Source: Salinibacterium sp. G-O1 (GTDB taxonomy: Bacteria > Actinomycetota > Actinomycetes > Actinomycetales > Microbacteriaceae). Taken from it: 64,000 nucleotides of DNA. Position 1 is the stretch's first letter; each line of letters starts with the position of its first letter. The position numbers were made by a program, and so were the translations under genes. The notes beneath the pieces were generated by a model. That model did not search any database. It was not told the DNA's origin and saw nothing but the letters and a program-made list of their open reading frames with translations. This document shows positions 26,419 through 34,475 of the stretch, piece after piece. The stretch spans positions 434,001-498,000 of the forward strand of contig NZ_JASISV010000001.1 in the NCBI RefSeq assembly GCF_030063305.1. The letters are read 5' to 3'.

Positions 26419-26451
26419 TCATGGGATCGTCATAGGAAGCTCATAGGGATT
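26419..26451 (+). repeat. Three tandem 11-bp direct repeats, TCATrGG-type
   Basis: TCATGGGATCG, TCATAGGAAGC and TCATAGGGATT follow one another with exact 11-bp spacing, 42 bp upstream of the DUF4956 start. Tandem 11-bp units, one helical turn each, are typical of OmpR/PhoB-family response-regulator sites. No OmpR-type regulator is encoded in this window. Confidence 0.6.
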
Positions 26452-26457
26452 GCCGGT

Positions 26458-26492
26458 GGGATGTTCCTTGTCACCACAGACAGGAGCATCCC
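26458..26492 (+). promoter_or_regulatory. Hairpin that buries the DUF4956 ribosome site
   Basis: GGGATGTTCCTTGTC (26458-26472) pairs with GACAGGAGCATCCC (26479-26492) around the loop ACCACA, with one G-U pair and one bulged T. The right arm contains the AGGAG ribosome site and ends at the base before the ATG at 26493. Translation initiation would need the stem to open. Confidence 0.6.
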
Positions 26493-27077
26493 ATGGTTAC
26501 AGCAGTCATGATCGCCATCGATCTCGTCGCGATCGTCATCCTCATTTTCGGCCTCTACTTCCCGCGGCATCGTCGCAAGGATTTGGTCGTCGCCTTCCTG
26601 ACCGTGAACGTCGGGGTGCTGGCGGTCTCCCTGGTTCTGGCGAACATGACCGTGGGGTTGGGCGTCGGCCTCGGGCTGTTTGGGGTGCTGTCGATCATCC
26701 GGCTCCGGTCTTCTGAGATCAAGCAGCACGAGATCGCGTATTACTTTGCGGCTCTCGCCCTGGGCTTGCTTGCCGGCCTCTCGACCACTATCGACCCGCT
26801 GATCGTCGGTCTCATGGTGCTGATGCTGGCCGTCATGCTCGTCGGCGACCACCCGAGGCTGTTCGGAACGTACCGGATGCAGACGATGCAGCTCGACACC
26901 GCATACACCGACGAGGTGGCGCTCACCGCGGCCCTCGAAGGGATGCTCGGTGCGCGAGTGCACCACGTGACGGTGCGTCACGTCGACCTCATCAACGACT
27001 CGACACTCGTCGAGGTGCGCTACCAACTCGAACCTTCGTACCGAACCGTTGAAACACACGAGCGACTGGACGCCTGA
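26493..27077 (+). CDS. DUF4956 domain-containing membrane protein
   Basis: This 194-residue protein has about four hydrophobic segments in the first 120 residues and a soluble C-terminal tail rich in beta-strand-like sequence (ARVHHVTVRHVDLINDSTLVEVRYQL). DUF4956 proteins occur in conserved operons with VTC polyphosphate polymerase domains, as here. The function is unknown, but a membrane partner of the VTC protein is likely. The stop overlaps the next start by one base. Confidence 0.85.
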   Translation: MVTAVMIAIDLVAIVILIFGLYFPRHRRKDLVVAFLTVNVGVLAVSLVLANMTVGLGVGLGLFGVLSIIRLRSSEIKQHEIAYYFAALALGLLAGLSTTIDPLIVGLMVLMLAVMLVGDHPRLFGTYRMQTMQLDTAYTDEVALTAALEGMLGARVHHVTVRHVDLINDSTLVEVRYQLEPSYRTVETHERLDA

Positions 27078-27841
27078 TGACAACCGCAACTACGATCACC
27101 GGACTGACTCCCATCTCGCTGGTGGAGCTCAACGAGAAGGCGGCCCTGCAGACCAGGGTTGATCGCAAGTACGCGCTCAGCCGAGTGGACGCCGCCATGG
27201 TGCTGTCGGCAGTGGATGCCTCGACCAGGGTTCTCGAGATCGACGGCCAGCGCGCCAGTTCGTACGAATCCGTCTACTTCGACACCCCCGACCTGCTGAG
27301 TTATCGGATGGCGGCGCACGCCCGTCGACGCCGGTTCAAGCTGCGCACCCGGTCGTACCTCGACTCCCAGCAGACGTGGCTGGAGGTCAAGACCCGTGGC
27401 GCACGCAGCACGACGGTGAAAGACCGGATCGAGCACGAGTTGGAGCACCGCGACCGGCTCACGGGCTCAGCGAGGGACTATGCCGACAGTGCCCTGGAGT
27501 CTGTCGGCATCGATAGTCCGGCCGGGCTGGAGCTGGTGCCGACCCTGGTCACCCGCTACGACCGCACGACCCTTTTCATCGAGTCGAGCCTCAGCCGCGC
27601 CACGATCGACAACAACCTCAGCTGGGAGGGCAGCGACGGCCGGATCATGCATCGCCCCGACCTCGTGATCATCGAGTCGAAGTCGGGCTCGCGCACCTCC
27701 GAAATCGACCGGCTGCTCTGGCGGTGGGGCCACCGGCCCGTCAACATCTCCAAGTTCGGAACCGGACTTGCCGCCATCAGACCAGACCTTCCATCCAACA
27801 AATGGGCGCGAGTGTTGCGCCGCCACTTCTCAGGAGCTTGA
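27077..27841 (+). CDS. VTC-domain polyphosphate polymerase-like protein
   Basis: This 254-residue protein carries a VTC domain, the triphosphate-tunnel fold that in yeast Vtc4 makes polyphosphate from ATP. Tunnel-lining basic and acidic residues are present: RVDRKYAL, YFDTPDL, RRRRFKLRTRSY, WLEVKTRG, TVKDRIE, and the late IIESKSG. Coupling to DUF4956 by overlapping codons suggests a membrane-linked polymer synthase. The substrate and whether polyphosphate is exported are unknown. Confidence 0.87.
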   Translation: MTTATTITGLTPISLVELNEKAALQTRVDRKYALSRVDAAMVLSAVDASTRVLEIDGQRASSYESVYFDTPDLLSYRMAAHARRRRFKLRTRSYLDSQQTWLEVKTRGARSTTVKDRIEHELEHRDRLTGSARDYADSALESVGIDSPAGLELVPTLVTRYDRTTLFIESSLSRATIDNNLSWEGSDGRIMHRPDLVIIESKSGSRTSEIDRLLWRWGHRPVNISKFGTGLAAIRPDLPSNKWARVLRRHFSGA

Positions 27842-27843
27842 TC

Positions 27844-29406
27844 ATGAAGAGCAGGAAATTCACCCTTACCGCCGTCGCCAGCACGCTGTTCATCGGCGGC
27901 ATGCTTCTTGCCGGATGCTCGGCCACCGTCGCGACGGGCACCGCATCCGATGCCACCGTCGCAGAGAGCACCGTCGCGTCGACCGTCGAGCTGGGCGCGG
28001 CCGCCACGGCGGTGCTCGCCGCTAACGCGAATTCGACGACCGTGAACGACGACGAGTGGTCGATGGAGGGGGCGGTGAGCATCGCGCTCAGCGGCACATC
28101 CGCCACGGCCGACGGCGCCGGCGTGTCCGTCGACGGCACCACCGTGACGATCACCGAGGCTGGCACCTACGTGCTGTCAGGAACGCTCGACGGTCAGGTC
28201 GTCGTGAACACCGACCAGGAGGGGGTCGTTGCCCTCGTGCTCGACGGGGCACAGATCTCCAGTTCGACCAGTGCCGCGATCGCCGTTCTGAACGCCGAAG
28301 ACGTCGCCGTGTCGCTCAGCGGGAGCAACATCCTCTCCTCCACTGGTGCCGACGAAGAGGCGAATGCGGCGCTGTTCAGTGACGCAGACCTGACTATCTC
28401 CGGCGACGGATCGCTTGAGGTGACCAGCGGCGCGAATGACGGGATCACGAGCCTCGACGACCTCATGGTTCTCTCGGGTGAGATCACCGTCACCGCGGCG
28501 GACGACGGGCTCCGAGGCAAGGATTCGCTGACCATCGAGGGCGGGACCGTGACGGTCAACGCCGGCGGAGATGCTCTCAAGTCAGACAACGAGGAGGATG
28601 CCACGCGCGGGTACGTCCACATCGCGGGCGGCACCCTCACGCTGGTCGCGGGCGACGACGGGGTGCAGGCGCACACCGACCTCGTCATCACCGGCGGATC
28701 GACCACCATCGACGCGACGGATGATGGTCTCAAGGCGGAGGTCGACCTGGTCGTCTCGGGAGGCGCGACCTCGGTGTTGAACTCCTACGAAGGAGTCGAG
28801 TCGTATTACATCACCATCGAGGGCGGCAGCCTCGACGTTCATGCCAGTGATGACGGGATCAACGCCACCAGCGGAACCAGCACCACCACCGACGTCGGGG
28901 GAATCGTCGAGGCCGATGATGGCGCCCTGGTTTTGATCACCGGCGGAGAGCTCACGGTCGAGGCGGAGGGTGACGGTCTCGACACCAATGGTTCGGCCCT
29001 GATCACCGGCGGCACGACGACAGTGTTCGGCTCATCGAGCGACCGCGAGGGAGCTCTCGACACCAACGGCACCATCGTCGTGGATGGCGGCACCGTGCTG
29101 GCTGTCGGCACGACCGGCATGGCAACCTCGCCCGACGACACGTCGGCGCAGGGCTGGTTGAGCGCCGCGCTCGACCAGACCTACGTGGCCGGTCAGAGCG
29201 TGCAGGTGCTCGACGCTGACGGAACGGTGGTCGCTGAGTTCACCTCGGTGAAGTCGTTCCAGTCGGTCGTGCTCTCCGCGGCAGCCCTGGTCAACGGCTC
29301 CACCTATACGGTCACCGTCGACGGACAAACCGCCGGAACGGTGACGGCGGGAGTCGCGGCCGCAAGCATGGAGGGCGGCATGGGAGGCCCGCCGGCTCGC
29401 GGCTAG
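27844..29406 (+). CDS. Cthe_2159-like beta-helix lipoprotein
   Basis: This 520-residue lipoprotein has signal LAGC (C25) and starts two bases after the VTC gene. Residues about 130-430 consist of repeats of roughly 24 residues with the pattern I-x-GG-x-L-x-V-x-A-x-DDG-L, a right-handed beta-helix as in the polygalacturonate- and calcium-binding Cthe_2159 family (DUF4353). The many Asp-Asp-Gly turns are probable calcium sites. It should be displayed on the outer face of the membrane. The DUF4956-VTC-Cthe_2159 order is recurrent in Gram-positive genomes, often with a CotH kinase, which is absent here. Confidence 0.85.
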   Translation: MKSRKFTLTAVASTLFIGGMLLAGCSATVATGTASDATVAESTVASTVELGAAATAVLAANANSTTVNDDEWSMEGAVSIALSGTSATADGAGVSVDGTTVTITEAGTYVLSGTLDGQVVVNTDQEGVVALVLDGAQISSSTSAAIAVLNAEDVAVSLSGSNILSSTGADEEANAALFSDADLTISGDGSLEVTSGANDGITSLDDLMVLSGEITVTAADDGLRGKDSLTIEGGTVTVNAGGDALKSDNEEDATRGYVHIAGGTLTLVAGDDGVQAHTDLVITGGSTTIDATDDGLKAEVDLVVSGGATSVLNSYEGVESYYITIEGGSLDVHASDDGINATSGTSTTTDVGGIVEADDGALVLITGGELTVEAEGDGLDTNGSALITGGTTTVFGSSSDREGALDTNGTIVVDGGTVLAVGTTGMATSPDDTSAQGWLSAALDQTYVAGQSVQVLDADGTVVAEFTSVKSFQSVVLSAAALVNGSTYTVTVDGQTAGTVTAGVAAASMEGGMGGPPARG

Positions 29407-29423
29407 CGACTCGTGGCATCTCA

Positions 29424-29453
29424 GAAGACCCCGTCAGGTGTGACGGGGTCTTC
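29424..29453 (+). terminator. Intrinsic terminator after the beta-helix gene
   Basis: A perfect 13-bp stem, GAAGACCCCGTCA / TGACGGGGTCTTC with loop GGTG, lies 18 bp after the stop codon. It is symmetrical enough to serve the convergent DUF4386 gene as well. Confidence 0.85.
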
Positions 29454-29460
29454 TTGTCGG

Positions 29461-30168
29461 CTATCGCGCGCTCTGCATGGTGGGCACGTGCGTGGCCGGT
29501 GCCGGTCGGATTGCCCAGATGAGCAGGTAGGCAATGGTCCACAGTTCCCCGACCGTCGCAGGCACGAGCAGCGTGTCCCTGATGATGCTCGGAAGCGCGG
29601 GGAGCGCTGCGCCGATGAGGGCGCTCAGGATGAAGCCGCCGCCGCCAACGATGAGCACCCAGCCGAGCGATACGGGCATCCGCCGGGTCGAAATCATGAA
29701 CCATCCCATGGGCAGCAGCCACAGCCCGAAGAACACCGGCCCTGCGGCCCAGAGCGAGTCGTAGATTGAGAACAGTAGTGCCACGCCGGCGGCCGCGTCG
29801 CCTGCGGGCGCAAGCGCTGCCGTGCTCGCGCCGTGAGTGGCCGCGGAGAGCATCGCCGAGCTTGCGAGAAGAACCAGGCTATTTGCTACCCCAAATGTGG
29901 CGACAGCGTATGCGGCGACGGGGCGCTCCCGATGAAACAGAGCAAAGAACCCGAGTGCAACGAGGGCCTGAGTGAGCACCAAGAACAGTTCAAGCGCGAC
30001 GGCGGCGTTAGCGACTTCAGATCGTTCCAGGATGTTCGCAAGTGTCGCGACCGGATCATCCATCACTTCGAGTTGTGGGCGGATGACGAGCTGGCTCAGC
30101 AGCCCGGTGATGAGGAAGGTGAGGTAAGCAACGCCGGTAAGACGAGCGATGCGGGCGGACGGGTTCAT
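29461..30168 (-). CDS. DUF4386-like membrane protein
   Basis: This 235-residue protein has about six hydrophobic segments and resembles the DUF4386 family (ARIARLTGVAYLTFLITGL at the start, ALVALGFFALFHRE, DSLWAAGPVFFGLWLLPMGWFMI). Its function is unknown. I chose ATG 30168 with GGGAGAA upstream. It lies 122 bp downstream of the response regulator on the same strand and could be its target or a separate unit; I see no operator in the gap. Confidence 0.8.
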   Translation of the reverse strand: MNPSARIARLTGVAYLTFLITGLLSQLVIRPQLEVMDDPVATLANILERSEVANAAVALELFLVLTQALVALGFFALFHRERPVAAYAVATFGVANSLVLLASSAMLSAATHGASTAALAPAGDAAAGVALLFSIYDSLWAAGPVFFGLWLLPMGWFMISTRRMPVSLGWVLIVGGGGFILSALIGAALPALPSIIRDTLLVPATVGELWTIAYLLIWAIRPAPATHVPTMQSAR

Positions 30169-30290
30169 CGTTTCTCCCAACAAGGGTGTCAAGTGCAGAT
30201 CGAGATATTCAGCCGGGTGGTGCGGGACGGGCTACCCGGTCGTTCGGCCCATCCGTTCATGGCCAGGGTGACCATGTCGCCTCTCCTTCG

Positions 30291-30950
30291 TCAGTTGTTT
30301 CGGCGGCGCCCGAGCGCCCAGATCGCGATCTCGACGCGATTGCGCACGCCGAGCTTTGTCATGAGGCTCGTGAGGTGTGTCTTCACGGTGCTGAGTGTGA
30401 TGTGCAGCTCCGACGCGATCTCGAGGTTGCTGAGGCCGCGGGCCACGGTGGCGAGTACATCCTCTTCGCGGGAGGTTAAGGGCTCGATCGGCTGAGCCGG
30501 AGCTAGCGGGAGCCGCTGCTCCTGATGAACAAACGCTTCAAGCAGCCGCACAGTGACTTTCGGAGCGATGAGCGCCTCGCCGTCGGCAGCGGCACGGATC
30601 GCCTGAGCGAGCAGGGCCGACCCCGCGTCCTTGAGCAGGAAACCGCGGGCGCCCGCGCGCAGGGCCGCGTACACGTATTCGTCCAGGTCGAATGTTGTGA
30701 TCACGACGACTGACATCGGATTCTCGACGCCGGGCCCAGCAAGGAGCCGTGTCGCCTCGAGGCCGTCGACTCGCGGCATCCGGATATCGAAGAGACACAC
30801 GTCGGGACGCAAGGACCGAGCGAGGCTCACGGCTTCCTGTCCGTCGACGGCCTCGCCGACAACCTCGATGCCATCCTGCGCGTCGAGGATCGTGCGCAGC
30901 CCGGTTCGCACCAGCTCCTGGTCGTCGGCGACGAGCACTCGGATCGTCAT
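30291..30950 (-). CDS. NarL/LuxR-family response regulator
   Basis: This 219-residue regulator has a receiver domain with phospho-acceptor D55 (LFDIRMP) and a C-terminal LuxR-type helix-turn-helix (LTSREEDVLATVARGLSNLEIASELHITLSTVKTHL). It starts at ATG 30950 and overlaps the kinase stop by four bases, so the two are a cognate pair. Its targets are unknown; the DUF4386 and DUF2306 genes are the nearest candidates. Confidence 0.92.
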   Translation of the reverse strand: MTIRVLVADDQELVRTGLRTILDAQDGIEVVGEAVDGQEAVSLARSLRPDVCLFDIRMPRVDGLEATRLLAGPGVENPMSVVVITTFDLDEYVYAALRAGARGFLLKDAGSALLAQAIRAAADGEALIAPKVTVRLLEAFVHQEQRLPLAPAQPIEPLTSREEDVLATVARGLSNLEIASELHITLSTVKTHLTSLMTKLGVRNRVEIAIWALGRRRNN

Positions 30951-32086
30951 GAGCCAGCTCCCGCGCGCGGGAGGTTGGCGGCGACGGTCCAGCCACCCTC
31001 GGGGTCGCGACCTGCACTGCACGTGCCGCCCAGAAGCTCGGCGCGCTCGGTCATCCCCGCGATTCCGTAGCCGGCAGGCGCGGCCATTCCAGTCGCCCCG
31101 TCGTCGTGCACGGTCAGGCGCACGCTTTCGGCATCAGCCGCGACGTGAACATCAATGCGGGTCGCGCCGCGCGCGTGTCTGCGGGCATTGGTGACGGACT
31201 CCTGAGCGATCCGGTACACGGCAGCCGCGACCGGAGCTGGCAGGCCGTCGACATCGCCGCTGATATGAACGGCGACGGCCGGAACCGCACTCTCGCCGCC
31301 CACCAGCTGCCAAAGGTCGGCGATCGTGGCGGCCGGTGCAAGATCCACCGAGTCGTCGCTGCGCAGAACGCGCACCATGGAGCGCATCTCGGCCAGCGTG
31401 CGTGATGCCTCGGCTTCGATAACCCTGAGCGCGGCGGTCGCGGCATCGGGATTGGTGCCAACGGTCGCGAGGCCGGCCTGCGCCTGGATCGCGATCGCCG
31501 AGACGTGATGCGCGACGGTGTCGTGCAGATCGCGGGCCAGTTCCTCGCGCTCACGCGATTTCACGCGATCAAGCTCCCGCAGCCGGGAACCCGCCCTAAG
31601 TCGGAACAACAGCCCGACGGTAACCGTAAAGAGCACGATCCCGAAGCCGCTGATCGCGTCGGCAAGCACGAACGGTCCGAGCAGGGTTGACGCGGCGGTG
31701 GACGCGAGCATGATGGCCAGCCCGATGACGACCGAGCGTCCCGACCCCCAGCGCGACACCGCGTACACGAGCAGCAAGACGTAAGCGACGGTGTAGAGCT
31801 GGATGTCGGCGCCGGTCGCCAGCCGGAACGTCTCGATTGCTCCCAACACGAGCACGAGCATGAGAAGCGGCCGGGTGCGACGCCAGAGTAGCGTCGGTAC
31901 CCCGGCGATAGCGATGACGGCCGCCGGCACGATTTGCGGCACGTCGCTTCGCAGCATCGCCTCGATCACGGCGAGCGGCGGGATCACGGCGACGAGCAAC
32001 CAGTCGCGCCAGACCCGTTTCGGCGGCGCCGGATACGCGGGGGGCGCGGTCCACGCCGAACGTAGTAGCCCGATCATGCCCCTCAT
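30947..32086 (-). CDS. Two-component sensor histidine kinase (HisKA_3 type)
   Basis: This 379-residue kinase has about five or six membrane segments in the first 165 residues with no large extracellular loop. The dimerisation/phospho-acceptor motif ARDLHDTVAHHVSAIAIQ follows with H188, then a HATPase domain (VHDDGATGMAAPAGYGIAGM). The sensor has the NarX/DesK-like architecture that detects membrane or small hydrophobic signals. The start overlaps the DUF2306 gene by ATGA, which suggests that DUF2306 is part of the sensing unit. Confidence 0.9.
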   Translation of the reverse strand: MRGMIGLLRSAWTAPPAYPAPPKRVWRDWLLVAVIPPLAVIEAMLRSDVPQIVPAAVIAIAGVPTLLWRRTRPLLMLVLVLGAIETFRLATGADIQLYTVAYVLLLVYAVSRWGSGRSVVIGLAIMLASTAASTLLGPFVLADAISGFGIVLFTVTVGLLFRLRAGSRLRELDRVKSREREELARDLHDTVAHHVSAIAIQAQAGLATVGTNPDAATAALRVIEAEASRTLAEMRSMVRVLRSDDSVDLAPAATIADLWQLVGGESAVPAVAVHISGDVDGLPAPVAAAVYRIAQESVTNARRHARGATRIDVHVAADAESVRLTVHDDGATGMAAPAGYGIAGMTERAELLGGTCSAGRDPEGGWTVAANLPRAGAGS

Positions 32087-32742
32087 GTTACGGACCGACG
32101 AATCACGATCTCGGCGATCGCGAGGTTGATGATCCAGCCCGCGGTCAGGAGGGCGACCTCGGTGGGGCCGTCGACGGGTGCGCCCCCGCTGATGGGCACC
32201 CAAGCGAGAAATACGAGAACCTGCGTGCCGGCGCCGATTCCGACGGCGTAGCCGCGGATCATCCAGGCGCGGTGTGAGCGGATGTCGCGCCGCAGGACCG
32301 CGCGGAGGCCCAGCAGGATGCTCATGACCATCAGGGCGGCAAAGCCCACGCGGACTATCGTGTCGTATTCGGGACGCGGGTAGAACACGGCCATCCACAT
32401 CCCGGAGAGGCCCGTGATGACGCCCGCTGGAGCGAGGATGCGCCCGGAGACACGATGCCAGCTGGGGCGGCCGCGCCGCAGTTGCGGCACGAACTGGAAG
32501 GCTCCGAGCAGCAGGTAGATTGTGGCGGCGACAACGTGCGCGACCACTGGGACAGGCGAGTTGAAGAACCGGGCATTGGTGTCCGTGACCTCGGCCCCGA
32601 CCGTCAGTTCGGTGAGCCGGAAGGCGCCGGCGATCACGGGCACAAGGCTCAGCAGAATGAGGCCGGTGGGGACGAGCCAGATGGGGCGCCCTTTGAGGCG
32701 TGGGCGCCGGGATGCCGGGGCCGAAGTCTGTTGAGTAGTCAC
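32083..32742 (-). CDS. DUF2306 membrane protein
   Basis: This protein of about 219 residues has six hydrophobic segments (WLVPTGLILLSLVPVIAGAFRL, VVAHVVAATIYLLLGAFQF, RILAPAGVITGLSGMWMAVF and others) and a HxxSGR-type segment (SWHRVSGRI) typical of DUF2306. The start is uncertain: GTG 32742 is chosen, but AGAAGG abuts it, and a TTG at 32829 would add 29 residues. It is the first gene of the kinase/regulator operon, coupled by ATGA to the kinase. A role as co-sensor or target is inference. Confidence 0.78.
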   Translation of the reverse strand: MTTQQTSAPASRRPRLKGRPIWLVPTGLILLSLVPVIAGAFRLTELTVGAEVTDTNARFFNSPVPVVAHVVAATIYLLLGAFQFVPQLRRGRPSWHRVSGRILAPAGVITGLSGMWMAVFYPRPEYDTIVRVGFAALMVMSILLGLRAVLRRDIRSHRAWMIRGYAVGIGAGTQVLVFLAWVPISGGAPVDGPTEVALLTAGWIINLAIAEIVIRRSVT

Positions 32743-32844
32743 CTTCTCAGACTGGCGCGGCAGCGGGCGCAGCACATGGGGCAGAAGTACGGGATTCGAG
32801 TCAGTCTTATGGCTGGGTCGAACGGGCAAGCAGGAGGGTGCCGA

Positions 32845-33177
32845 TTACTCGACCTCGAGACGCGGGAGGCTTTCGGCGATCGCCTTGATCGCCGAAAGTC
32901 GACGGTCCCACTCGGCACCAATGGCGTCAAGCTTTCGTGCCGTCACGCTGAGTTCCGCCCCGACGGCACGGAAGCGCAGCTCCCGCCCCACGCGCACCGA
33001 CTCCACAAGGCCGACCTGCTGCAGCACGCCAAGATGCTTCGCGATCGCCTGCCGTGAGACCGGCAGGCGATCGGCGAGCGCCGAGGCCGACGCATCCCCT
33101 TCGCCCAGAGCCGCGAGGATGCTCCAGCGGGTCTCGTCCCCGAGCGCGGCGAACACCGGCACCAGCATCGCGGTCAT
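32845..33177 (-). CDS. ArsR-family transcriptional regulator
   Basis: This 110-residue winged-helix protein has FAALGDETRWSILAALGEGDASASALADRLPVSRQAIAKHLGVLQQVGLVE, the ArsR fold without the metal-binding CxC of SmtB/ArsR sensors. It belongs to the ArsR subgroup paired with SRPBCC proteins. Its ATG overlaps the SRPBCC stop by one base. A perfect TGTGCAA-N8-TTGCACA repeat upstream of the pair is the probable autoregulatory operator. Confidence 0.9.
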   Translation of the reverse strand: MTAMLVPVFAALGDETRWSILAALGEGDASASALADRLPVSRQAIAKHLGVLQQVGLVESVRVGRELRFRAVGAELSVTARKLDAIGAEWDRRLSAIKAIAESLPRLEVE

Positions 33178-33656
33178 CAGGAGGTGCGCTCCAACAGCGC
33201 GACGAGCTTGTCGAGCTCCGCGTCCCAGCCGCCGCGGTGGTCTTCCATGTCGGCAATGGGATCTGAGGCCGTATCGAAGCCGGTCTCTACGACTGTGAGC
33301 CGGGTGCCACCCTCGTACTCTTCGAGGGTGAAGGTGAAGACCGTCGAGTGTTCTTCATCCATTTGTTGAGGCGTGACCTCGCGTTGTCCGTCGCCGCACC
33401 AGCGGTACGCGATCATCCGTGGCGCGTCCAGGGCCTCGATGCGCAGGGCTAGCGGTGCGCGCTCCGGCCACGTGATGGTTCCGGTTGCGCAAATGCTGAC
33501 GGGGCTCAGTTCAACGCGGCCGAACCATTGAGAGATGTGTTCAGGCACGGTGACGGCAGACCACACCGAGTCGATGGGGGCAGCAATAGTGATGGTGCGG
33601 CGTACCGTAAGCGCGGTCGTGTCGATGACGGATGCTTCGTTATTGGTCGTGCGCAT
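33177..33656 (-). CDS. SRPBCC (AHSA1-like) domain protein
   Basis: This 159-residue START/AHSA1-fold protein has VRRTITIAAPIDSVWSAVTVPEHISQWFG at the start and GGWDAELDKLVALLE at the end, typical of the hydrophobic-cavity SRPBCC family. The ligand is unknown. It is the first gene of a two-gene unit with the ArsR regulator, a common arrangement in which the SRPBCC protein may bind the signal or work on the inducer. Confidence 0.87.
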   Translation of the reverse strand: MRTTNNEASVIDTTALTVRRTITIAAPIDSVWSAVTVPEHISQWFGRVELSPVSICATGTITWPERAPLALRIEALDAPRMIAYRWCGDGQREVTPQQMDEEHSTVFTFTLEEYEGGTRLTVVETGFDTASDPIADMEDHRGGWDAELDKLVALLERTS

Positions 33657-33681
33657 GGTGTTCGTTCCCTTTCGTCACGTT

Positions 33682-33713
33682 TTCTCTGTGCAATCACATG
33701 GTTGCACAAAGAA
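33682..33713. promoter_or_regulatory. Probable ArsR operator
   Basis: TGTGCAA (33687-33693) and TTGCACA (33702-33708) form a perfect repeat with an 8-base spacer. The symmetry extends to 12-base arms with one mismatch. It lies about 30-60 bp upstream of the SRPBCC start. Confidence 0.65.
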
Positions 33714-33869
33714 TCGGCTACCGCAACCCCTCAGTTGCAATTGCGCTCACGGCAGGCGAGGATCGGGCCGGAGCCGACACGCGGCGCTAGGCTCGCCTCG
33801 GTAGGCGGGGTCGCAGACCCCGGACCCGACCGCAGACCTCAGGCGCAGACACCTCCTCGAAGGGCGAAC

Positions 33870-34475
33870 ATGACACCTCGACGGGCACCCCACTACCGGG
33901 CACACGAGTTTGCTGCCATCAGCACGCCGCGGTTGCTCCTGAGAGCGATGACCTCCGGCGATGTCGACGACGTGCACGCCTACATGTCGAACCCGGACGT
34001 GTGTCGATTCCTGCTGCACGAACCGCGCTCGCGCGAGACGGTGGCACTGAAGATCGAGGAGTGGTCAACGATGGGCCGGCTCGCGGTGCCGGGTGACGAC
34101 CTGCAGCTCGCCATGGAATTCACGACCGACGACCCGGAGGCCGGGAGAGTAATCGGACACACCTATTTCAAGTTGACGAGCGTCGACGACGTCACGGCCG
34201 AGATTGGTTGGACCCTCCACCCGGGCTTCGAGGGCAAGGGATACGCCACCGAGGCGGCCGCAGCGATGCTGGCCTATGCCTTTACAACCCTTGGACTCAA
34301 TCGCGTGTACGCAGAACTAGACCCTCGCAATATCGCGTCAGTCGCGCTGTGTGGCCGGCTGGGGATGCGGGAGGAGGCGCACTTTCGGGAACACATGTGG
34401 CTGAAGGGCGAGTGGAGCGATACCGGCATCCACGCAATTCTTCGATCCGAGTGGTCGGCGCGCCAGAGCGGTTAG
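33870..34475 (+). CDS. GNAT-family N-acetyltransferase (RimJ/RimL-like)
   Basis: This 201-residue acetyltransferase has RLLLRAMTSGDVDDV at the start, IGWTLHPGFEGKGYATEAAAAML as the acetyl-CoA pyrophosphate loop and NIASVALCGRLGMREEAH near the end, the RimJ/RimL ribosomal-protein or small-molecule type. ATG 33870 is chosen because homology begins soon after; the frame is open upstream. It ends in a 4-bp overlap with the convergent AarF gene. The substrate is unknown. Confidence 0.86.
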   Translation: MTPRRAPHYRAHEFAAISTPRLLLRAMTSGDVDDVHAYMSNPDVCRFLLHEPRSRETVALKIEEWSTMGRLAVPGDDLQLAMEFTTDDPEAGRVIGHTYFKLTSVDDVTAEIGWTLHPGFEGKGYATEAAAAMLAYAFTTLGLNRVYAELDPRNIASVALCGRLGMREEAHFREHMWLKGEWSDTGIHAILRSEWSARQSG

